Source: Niebla homalea
Taxonomy: Eukaryota > Ascomycota > Lecanoromycetes > Lecanorales > Ramalinaceae
DNA: 64,000 bases
Assembly: GCA_019925105.1 (NCBI GenBank)
Contig: JAHGAU010000029.1
Span: 787,972 to 851,971 of the forward strand
Direction: 5' to 3'
A model generated the notes under the pieces. It did no database searches. It was not told where the DNA came from and was given only the letters and a program-made list of their open reading frames with translations. Within the stretch, counting starts at the first letter, position 1, and every line of letters starts with the position of its first letter. This document shows positions 55,065-64,000 of this stretch, in pieces. The translations under genes and the position numbers were made by a program.

Positions 55065-56390
55065 TAGGCTTTAACGACTTAAGCGATAAACTTTCAAATT
55101 TTATCTATTTAAATAGGCTATTAATTAATCCAAAGGTCTTAAAACGCCCTTTTTAAAGGTAGATCCGTCGTAAACGTTTACTTAAACCGACCGAGATAAT
55201 AATAATCGATGAATAAGTTATAAAAGGCCGGCAATAATATTTTATGCGGTTTACCCCCTACTAAGTCGATAAAGCTGAATTGCGGGGATTATCCTTTATT
55301 AAAAATTAATAAAAAATAAGAATAATAATCTCCGAGGAATTTTATTAAATAAATTTAAGTATTTATATCGATTATAACTTAATTTAATTTACTTTTATAA
55401 TAATACGTTAAAGAAAAGTATTTACTTTATATGCTAAATTACTTCTTTGCTTTTTAATTTTATAATAAAAATCGTCTGTATAGATTTAAATAATTCCGTT
55501 TTTATTTACCGTTCTTATATATAACTTATATTTACCAATTAACTTATAATAAAGTTAATTTTCTCCCTCGATAAGTATTATAATCTTACCGTTTTTATTA
55601 AGTCTTTTATATATTTACTTCTTTATATAAACGTCTTTAAGATCGTATCGCTTATACGTTAAATCGTTAAGATCTATTAATAAATAACCTTTTATAGGGC
55701 TGAATTATTATATATTAAAGATTACTTAAAATACTACGCTCTACCGTATAAGAGCCATTTCTTTATTAATTATTTCTTTATTAAATACGTTATTAGATTT
55801 ATTAATACTTAAACCCTTAATATTAGCCTTCCTTTTTAATTAAGGTATTAAGTTTAATTTATTCTTTATAGCCGGAGGGCTAAGTATTAAGCTAGGGAGA
55901 CTTTAACCTTAAATATTATTTATACTTAATAAAGGTTATAAAGATTAATCCTAAGCAGCGGGTAATATTAATTAATCTTAAATAAATAATAATATTAATT
56001 AATCCTGGATAGACGGTAATATTAATTTTATACTTTTAGAATTATCTATAATATTATTGTTAAAAATAATACTTTCCTATTCGGTATCTCGAACTATAAA
56101 TAATATAATACCTAAAGTCTTTTAATTAAAACCTTAATCTTTAAAGAAAGCCGTAAAGATATTATAATAAATATTAAAGTATAAGGTTATAACTATATCG
56201 CTCTTATAAATATCTACCGGGAAAAAGAAAAACTTAACTAAGTTTAAGGAGGATTTAAACGGTTTCCTATAGCGATACTTTAAAGCGATATCTATTTATA
56301 TCCGATAAAGGTCTTTATCTTTAATTTTAATGTTTTTAAAGTTAATAAAACTTAACGTTTTAAGGATAAATAAGTTATTATTATATTTTC
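55065..56390. other. AT-rich stretch without recognised gene; 27-bp repeats at 55944-56035
   Basis: Three diverged 27-bp units of the type GGTAATATTAATTAATCCT lie at 55944-56035. The part from 56200 may include the C-terminal end of the DUF3723 relic on the minus strand. The part around 55130-55270 is less mutated and could continue the frame from the 187-bp repeats. No family was identified. Confidence 0.4.
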
Positions 56391-57800
56391 CATATATAAT
56401 CTATAGCCGAATTTATTCTATGAAACCTTTTATTATTTATATATCTGGATTTTACTTAATTATCGTTTTAAACTTTATTAATTTAAAATTGAGTCCCAGT
56501 ATAAATTATATTAAATATATTTACGCTTTTTAATTTAATTAATAAAAGGGTTTATTTTTTCCGGCGTTTTTTTAAGGTAATATTTCCGATAATTTAAGGA
56601 AGAATCGTTAAATAAATATTTAAATTTATTTAATATTAAAATAAAGTATATTAATAATTATTTTAAACTTAATATAAAGCTTAATTCTGCCCCTTTTTAA
56701 TATTTTATAATTTATATTCTGTTTATCCTTTTTATAAACGGTTATTAAGGCTTAATTAATTAATTGTTTTTTAATTATATTAAAAGCTTTTCGGAAAACT
56801 TTTATATATAATTTAAATTACTTTATATTTTTAAAGAATATATATAAAGACGGAATTAAATAATTAATATTATAAATCCTTTTAAGGATTATATACTTAA
56901 TTATTTAATCTTTAATACTTAAGAATAAAACCTTTTTATTTATATAATCTTTAATAACGTTATAATCCTAGGCGTTAAAATAAAGTAATTATATTTAAAG
57001 ATATTTAACCGTTTATTAATCCGTTAAAACTTAAAATAACTCCTTTTTATACGGTTCTAAAATATATTCCTAATATATAAGGATATATTAAAAATAATAT
57101 TTAAACTTCTATACTTTATTAATTACGGCCCGTTAAACTCGTATTATATATACCTCCGGATACTTTAGGCTTAATAAATAATAAAGAATATTAAGTTATA
57201 ACGTTAATTATAATCCAATAAAAGGAATTAACTTATTAAGCGTTAAAATAATAAACTATAAATACTCTTTCTTAAGCAATTTTAATAAATTAATCCGCTT
57301 ATACTTAAAGAGCCTTATAAGCTATTTATTTCAATTAAATATATCCTTCTAATCGTCGTATTAACGTATCTTCCGATAGATATTACCGTCATAAAAATTC
57401 TTAATATTAAAATATTCTTTAAAAATAAAAGTCTATATAGAAAAATTTAAACCTATAAACTTTTAGCTTAATTTACTATGCGATCAATAGACTTTACCAG
57501 AATAAAGGTTAACCGTCCATTACCGGTCTCTTATATTAAGGATATCCTTTACGGCGGTAATACGGTATTTCCCATATAGATATAATAGCTTAATACCGTT
57601 AAAAGCTAAATAAAGCAATAAGAAATTAGGTTTTATAAGTTGAGTTTTATGAAGTTTAGCCTGATTTATAGCCTTTTTAATTTAACCTTATATTACGATT
57701 ATAAGAATACGATATTTAGGATTTAAGTGAAAGCATTTTTTTAAATTAAAGACTTATTTTAAACGTATAATATTTTTTATATTAAATAAAGAAATTAAAA
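56390..57800 (-). pseudogene. DUF3723-family protein relic (Starship-type cargo gene)
   Basis: One minus-strand frame without frameshift runs from about 57760 to 56390, interrupted only by RIP-type stops. In order it shows IKKAINQAKLHKTQLIKPNF (about 57645-57705), YGKYRITAVKDILN (57541-57585), a stop in place of the first Trp followed by WTVNLYS (57505-57525), FYDGNIYRKIR (57361-57396), YKRINLLKLLKKEYL (57265-57310) and IPSLYIFFKNIK (56821-56856). These fit the DUF3723 blocks YGQHR..A, WWTVDLYS, DGEIYRKIRQY and IPSLRTFFED. The function of the family is unknown; it is a common accessory gene of fungal Starship elements. The start is not defined. It lies head to head with the patatin gene, about 350 bp apart. 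Confidence 0.8.
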
Positions 57801-58149
57801 ATTTAAGTTAAGTAATCGGAACCTTTATGCTTCCTTTATAACGTTTATTTTTCTTTTATTAGAACCTTTTATTATACTCTTTTATAAAAGATATATTTAA
57901 TAAACTATAAAAGGATAAATAGGAATATAATTAACTAAATAAAAAATAAAAAAAAGGGAAGAATATAAGGGGTTAAGGGGTTTCTTCTTTGAATTAAGCG
58001 GTTATTTTATTTATATTTCTTAGTTATCTTTATTAATATTTTTTGCCTTTTTTTTCTTAAAAAAATTTAATATTAAACTTATAATTATTAATTCTATACA
58101 ATTATAATAGCTTCCTATAAATATTAAGGCTAATTTAATATTTCTGGTA

Positions 58150-61100
58150 TTACTATTTTCCATTTTTACTCTTTATACCGTATAAACGCTTTAATAACAG
58201 ATTTACCTTCCCCTAATTCATAATATCCATTTATAGTTTTCTTTATTAATAAAGAGGTAAAGAAGAATATATTACGCCAGTTATTTCCTAATAATAATAT
58301 AGGTAAGGGTAACGTAAATGGTCTCGTTAACCTATATTTTAACTTTATAATTAATAACTCCGATTATCCAATATTTTTTGCCGATAGCGATTTATTTAAA
58401 AGTATTACCGATCGGCTTAATATATATACTTATTACCGGATAGAGACCCTCTTTATCCACTAAAGGTAAAATAAAGATAAAATTCCCGTTTTACCGGTTT
58501 ACGTTCGTCTTATATTTCTATTCGCGGATATCGTTTATTTCTTTATAAATAATTTCTCGAGCCCGTTTTAAATTATAGTATTACTCCTACCTTAAATTTA
58601 AATAAGTAGTCCGTCAGACTTAAACATTAAAATCCGGCTTAGGATTATTATTATAACTTTTAAATAAACGGGATCCGCTATTTATATAATATTAAATCTA
58701 TAAGAGATTTATTATTTCGTAAATTAGATTAATAAACGGATTAAAGCCCAAATCTTCGTTTCTATTATAATAATATAGATATCGGGTACTTAATTTTCTT
58801 TATTAATTTATTATTAAAAGTTTAAGGAAGTCTTACTTATTAAACTTAATATCTCCCGTAAGGAATAAATCTTATACTTTATACTCTTTAATGTATCCTA
58901 TTTTTGCTTACTTATAAGTAATATTTATTTATATATAATTACGACGATTATTTATCCGTTCAGTTTTATTATTAATACTTAAGAACGTAACCCGGTTTCC
59001 TCGGACTTTAAAGATTATTTTATTAATTTCTTATAGATTAAATAAACTTATAGGATATTATACGTACGGCTAATTAAATTCGTAACTTCCGTTATTATTA
59101 TAAACGTATATCCGTTAAGAATATATAATAAGTTTATTGTAATACTTAGTTTTTAAAAGGGAACTAATAATAAATAGTATTTAAAGTAAATAATATTTTT
59201 AAAGTAATATATAAAGAATAATATATAAAAACTTTAAAATAAGTTTTTAAGAATAATATATTCATTATATACTTAAATAAGGATATTAAGGTATAAATAA
59301 GCTACTTTTATCCATTTATTAAAATAGGTTATAAGATATTATCGTAAATATACCGGAATAATGTTACGTAATATTTAATTTATTAAATAAACTTTAAAAG
59401 TTAAAGGATTTACCTTTATTATCTTTAACGGAAACCGGAATATTTTCTAATTTATAAGTACGCTGTTTATGAAAATTATATACGTATATTTAATAAGCGT
59501 ACGTTAACCACCGAATGCCACTATAAGTTAAATCGATATATCCTATATTTTATTAAGGGTCATTTATTGACCGTCTTAAAACCTTTAATAGCCGGGGTTA
59601 AGATATTAAGTATCGATGGTAGAGGGGTACGGGGGTTATACCTTTAAAGTATTTCAATATACTATAAGCCCTATTAAGGCTAAATGTCAGATTGTAGGAA
59701 CTCTTTAAGGTTATATTCGGGACGAGTAATAATAAGTATATACGGATAAACCACGGAACCATCTGCTGATCTGACTATAGGCGGGTTAATCGTCCTAAGA
59801 TTCTTTCTAAAGGACTAGGACGTATCCCGGTATACTGAAATCTTTAATATAATAATCCGGGACTTCTTTAGTATATATTTAACCAAAGGTTATAGTCCTT
59901 TTGCTTATTTCCGCGATTCTTTCTGCTATTAACTTAGCGATAATTAATACGATATAACGGCCTTAGAGAAGTTCCTTAAGGAAAATTTCGGTAAAGATCA
60001 ATAGATTTTTAAACCACGTTCTTTTAAAGTTAGGGTCGCTATTACCGTTACGATTATTTCTAATGTTTATACTTATATCTTTTCCAATTATAATAAATAT
60101 AATATTTAAAGCAAGGATCAAGGTACGTTTATTAATAGCTTCCCTATTAATTAAAGCGTTAATTAATGGTTAAGAATATAAATATTTTAAAGTAAAATAA
60201 ACGTAAGATAAACCGTTCCTATAAAAAGTATAAGTAAAACTATATAATAACGCTTCTAAGTATTAATATATTATAAAGGACGGGTTATATCTGCTATATT
60301 AATATAAAAGTCTTTTATTTCGGATTCAATTAAATAAAGCTTATTAAAGGTAAACTTTTTTAATTAATATACGTATAATTTCTCGGGTCTTTTTAGGACG
60401 GAGGCCTTAAATATAATAATCTTATAGACTTAATTATATAAGAATATTAAAGGATATAATCTATATTTATTACTATAAACGTATTACTTTCTTTGGGGAT
60501 AAATAAAGAATAGGTGGTATTATTTCTGAAGGTATTTTATTTCCGCTATATCTGTAACGACGGCTTTATCCCGCGTCTTTTCCGGTTATCCTTATTAATT
60601 TTTTTATTATTTATAGACGGTGAACGTACCTAGTGCGACTCCTATTACCGATTAAACGAAGAATGGAAGATTAAGTGCTTCCGTCTAAATATTAAGCTTC
60701 CCGCGTAAACGCTTTAACTCAATAATATCACGTAAATTAAAAGTTTTAAGTATTCCGTATAATTATAGTTACGGCATAACCGAAATCTTAAAAACGTAAT
60801 AATCGTATTACTTATTATTTACTTTTATTTTGAATTTAATAATATTACCTTTAAAGTTAGTATATATACGTATATAAGCTCAATTCAATATAAGAATAAT
60901 CTAAAGGAGATCGTAAAGGTCTTAAATCGTATTATATAAAATATATCTTATATTATAATACTTAACAAGGAATACGGTCCGGTTTTTAAGCGTAATATTT
61001 ACGTATAATATTATTATTATTCGAAAGCCATTTTATTTCCGGTATATTACCTTAAGGAATTTATTAACCTTCTCCTAAAATATAAACGTTATAACGGAAA

Positions 61101-61320
61101 AAGCATTAACGGATATCCTTAAATGATTATATAATATATCGAGAATTAAGGATTATTTTAAGCTTTTAATATAATTAATTATAATACCTCCTTTAAGTCT
61201 TAATACTTAATATATCGGGCGTTAGGAGTTTTTCCTTTTAATAAGACGTAACGGGTTAAAAGGCCTTTAACGGAAGAACCTCCTCTGAGGAAGAAGTTAC
61301 GCCTTTATTTAAAACCGTGA
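58150..61320 (+). pseudogene. Patatin-like phospholipase relic (Starship-type cargo gene)
   Basis: The N-terminal part reads NKEVKKNILRQLFP near 58245, then IFFADSD (58372-58392) and YYRIETLFIH. The patatin domain follows: ILSIDGRGVRGLYL at 59603-59644 (oxyanion-hole DGGGxRG with one Gly to Arg), KVRVAITVTIISN.. and FSNYNKYN (60025-60100), the DGG box with catalytic Asp intact (GSFxDGGLKYNN, 60385-60420), then RLNIKLP near 60680. The frame 59429-59644 is open for 72 codons. The end is a TGA at 61318-61320, not a RIP-type stop, after a basic tail RKKLRLYLKP. The GxSxG serine motif was not placed with confidence. Such enzymes hydrolyse lipids; related domains serve in fungal self/non-self systems and as Starship cargo. 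Decayed, non-functional. Confidence 0.85.
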
Positions 61321-61590
61321 GAATTCAGTTAACTCGTTAATATCACGTGATTTATAAATTATCCTTAACGTAGTAGTACGGTATATTATTTCCTTAATAT
61401 CCTTATCTTTAAATAAAGAATACTTTTATATATAAGTTATAAAATAATAGGAAAATCCGTATATATCTTTAAATGCGCTTTAATAGTATTATTATCCGTA
61501 AATTTAAGCTATATTATATACGCCGTTACTTTTAAATTAACCTATAATTTTAAATTAATATTTTTATCTTATTTTATTTTATACTCTATT
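61321..61590. other. AT-rich intergenic stretch
   Basis: The stretch lies between the stop of the patatin relic and the minus-strand gene beyond. I see no feature except TATCACGTGAT (61351-61361), an E-box-like CACGTG. Confidence 0.4.
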
Positions 61591-61599
61591 TTCTCTATA

Positions 61600-63470
61600 G
61601 GTAGGTTTAGATTTTAAATAAGTTAAAGTATTCCCCTGTTTTCTTAAACGTTCTCGTCTATATCCTACTCCTTATCGTTATCCCTTATATTCTTTTATAG
61701 CTATAAATATATAAGTATTATTACCGTTCTTTTTATTTAGACCCTTTATTTACTTTAATGAATAGCTTTTGCGGTCTACGGGCCTTTTACCCTTTAAAGA
61801 AAAACTAGCTATTTTTAATACGTTTCTCCGTCCGTAATTTATAGGTAATATTATTTTACGTATCGTTACTATTAATAGCGATAATAACGTTATCCGGGAT
61901 TAACTTTATTTAGTCTTTACGCCTGCCTTAAGTAGGAACCTACGTAGTAATATCTGAATCCTCGGTTAAGATTTACTCCCCCCTCAGGAAGATATCCCCG
62001 CCCTCTATAAATTCATTATAGCCGTCTAAACTTACGAGGAATTATACATAAAGATTAAGGAATTCTTAGCCGTAAAGCCTTATCCGGAGCTTAATAGGCT
62101 TCCTACCCTTATAATTTGACCGTACGTTTATATCCTGTTAATATCCCTTTTAACGGTAATTATAAAGGCGGTCCAAACTATGACCTCGGAATCGGATCTT
62201 AATAATAAGTACTTTAATTAATTAACCAGCTATTAAAACGGATATTAATGTCCGGATATTATAATCGGTATATAGGATATAAACGGTCTTATTAAAAGGC
62301 GTAAAGTTCTGTAGTTTGAAAATTATAATTTAAAGTTATTTTTTATAACGTAAATATAGGACAACGTAACGGCCTTAATACCACAATAAGTAAAAAGAGT
62401 AGCATTTAAGGTAAAAAAGTAATTACTAGGGAGTAAATAAGCCGGGTTAAGGAATTATAAGAAACGTAATATATAATATACTTCTAAATTAAGTAGTTTA
62501 TTATAAATGGTTATTAGCGCCCTTTAATTAAATCTATAGTTAAAATTAAGTCTTTATAGATTATATTACCCGTTCCCTTAACCCTTTACCCTATTAAGAT
62601 CCCATTGGATTAAGATTGATAAAGCGCCTTGGACCCCGGCAACGACCATGGCCGTATTTACGGCGATACTTTATAATATTATCGTCGCCAGGAACCCCTA
62701 AGAATATATTTACTTAGGATAACTCTTTACGGAGGCGGAACTTTAAGTTATTAATACTTATATCCTTACCGATAAACGCTTCCTTATATTTATATCTTTT
62801 AAATCGTAACTTATCCTCGAGATCTTAAATCGTATTATTTAACTTAATACGGTACTTATTAAGATCTTCTTTTAATTAAACGGCTTTAAAAATCTTGGCT
62901 TTAAGTTTGAAAATAATATTAATAATATTATATTCATTATAAATAGGAGAGACTTCCGGGTTAACTTTATATTTAATCTCGGATATAATTTCCTTTAAAT
63001 TTTTATATGAACTCTAGATCATTATTAGGTTTTATTTAGTTTCTTTAAGTTAATAACGTTCCTTATTTAGACTATTGTGGTAGTATTAGTATTTATAATG
63101 CTCTTTATTAAGCTTATTTTTATTTTCGCTTTAAAGCTATTTAATCTGTTAAGAATGATTTATAACTTATTCTAATATTTATAAGATATATTAAGAGCTT
63201 ATTAATTTTTCTATAAGGTTAAGTTTACGTGTTAAAGAACATTGTTAAGCTATATAACTTAGTTATTAAGGCTTTAAACTTACTATCGATTAATTTCTTC
63301 GCGATAATAAAATTCTTTTAAGAAGTCCTAATTAGAGCGTTACTTATACCTGCCGTATTCAGGCTTAAGGGGCACTTAAAGTCCGGCAGTCGTATTAATA
63401 TTTATATAGGATATTCCAGCTGACTCTAAGTTATCGTTTATACTTTACTTAAAGGTTAAACCGGAGTTCT
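61600..63470 (-). pseudogene. Unknown decayed gene with coiled coil and membrane-like segment
   Basis: One minus-strand frame stays in register for at least 1.2 kb (codons in phase with 63420 and 62700) with mostly RIP-type stops. From about 63300 to 63100 it looks like a heptad-type coiled coil (EEINR..V.SLNN.VI.LNNVL.HVNLTL). A 28-residue open stretch at about 62590-62675 includes NTAMVVAGVQGALSILI, a possible membrane helix. Further down come FSNYRTLRLLIRPFISYTDY (about 62220-62280) and FLVSLDGYNEFIEGGDIFLR (about 61985-62045). I do not recognise the family. It converges with the patatin gene. Confidence 0.45.
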
Positions 63471-64000
63471 TTTTATAAAGTTTTACCCTAACTTTTTTAC
63501 GCGCGTAAAATAAAAATAAATCTATAAATAAGTAAGCTTACGACTATAATAATAATTAAGCGCGGGTAAAAATATAGGGAATTCTTAAGTAAGCTTATAA
63601 AGGATTACGCCTTAAAGGATAAGAACTATTATTAGAATTAATAATTAAGCTTTATTTATATATTCTATCCAGTAATACTTTATTATTACTTTAATAATTT
63701 TAAAGCTTATTTACCGTAACGCCTTTTAATTTTTACGTTACTTTTCCTTTTCCTTCTTTTATTTTAATAAAAAAGCCGCCTTTTCTTATTTTAAAATATA
63801 TTGGAAATATTCTACCGTGGCCAGATTATCATTAAATATATCGATTATAACTCTTAAGAAGACGTTGCCCTCGATAAGTTAAAGTTATTATTTAATAGTT
63901 ACTTACGTTTTAAGATTAATATAGAACTTATAATAATTAATAACCCTATTATACCCTATAGACTCTCTTAAAGCCGTAAAACTTATATTTTAATATTTTT
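63471..64000. other. AT-rich window end, nothing recognised
   Basis: No motif, repeat or terminal sequence was recognised. It may hold the upstream region of the minus-strand gene. Confidence 0.4.

Noticed and set aside
56330..56533. 67-codon plus-strand open frame
   Set aside because: It is antisense to the C-terminal part of the DUF3723 frame and has only AT-driven composition.

Overview
The window is an AT-rich, gene-poor block from a filamentous ascomycete (Pezizomycotina-type) genome. It looks like a repeat island heavily mutated by RIP (repeat-induced point mutation). CpA and TpG are scarce, TpA is in excess, and recognisable reading frames are broken almost only by TAA/TAG where Gln (CAA/CAG) or Trp (TGG) is expected. 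Catalytic Asp codons have become Asn by G-to-A change. I see no intact protein-coding gene. Every coding entry is a decayed relic, and assignments rest on short surviving motifs and on comparing copies within the window.

Layout. 1-3512: 5' part of a Copia element (Copia-A, minus), ending in a 152-bp LTR. 3513-6040: an unknown decayed frame, then a Plavaka-type DNA transposase relic (plus). 6041-6895: 5' end of a LINE (plus). 6896-10123: RIP-degraded, one decayed plus-strand frame. 10124-10438: a GC-rich island that escaped RIP (half a MITE plus a possible solo LTR). 10440-16666: two head-to-tail LINE copies (minus), one holding a 472-bp foldback MITE. 16667-53900 is a Russian-doll nest. A Gypsy element (plus) sits in the LINE. 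A full Copia-A (18276-37959, minus) sits in the Gypsy. A LINE (23128-36193) sits in that Copia-A. A full Copia-B (27291-33321, plus) and a small young LTR element (34827-36030, plus) both sit in that LINE. Further along the Gypsy lies a possible non-autonomous Copia (38855-41727), then a second Copia-A (41728-53900), itself interrupted by a complete LINE (46464-52281). Target-site duplications (TSDs) confirm five of these insertions: 5 bp for each of three LTR elements, and 14 and 15 bp for the two LINEs.

53901-64000 is different. It carries decayed host-type cargo genes: a DUF3723 protein (minus, about 56.4-57.8 kb) head to head with a patatin-like phospholipase (plus, about 58.15-61.32 kb), then an unknown coiled-coil/membrane gene (minus). 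DUF3723 and patatin-like phospholipases are recurrent accessory genes of Starship giant transposons, so this flank may be part of a dead Starship. No captain recombinase was seen.

Two points stand out on mechanism. First, the three Copia-type elements share a primer binding site matching, after undoing one G-to-A change, the anticodon-loop region of initiator tRNA-Met, as in half-tRNA priming by Drosophila copia. Second, the 1.2-kb young element joins LTRs, a tRNA-like box A/box B segment, a 28-A tract and a 30-bp minisatellite, which resembles a TRIM/SINE chimera.
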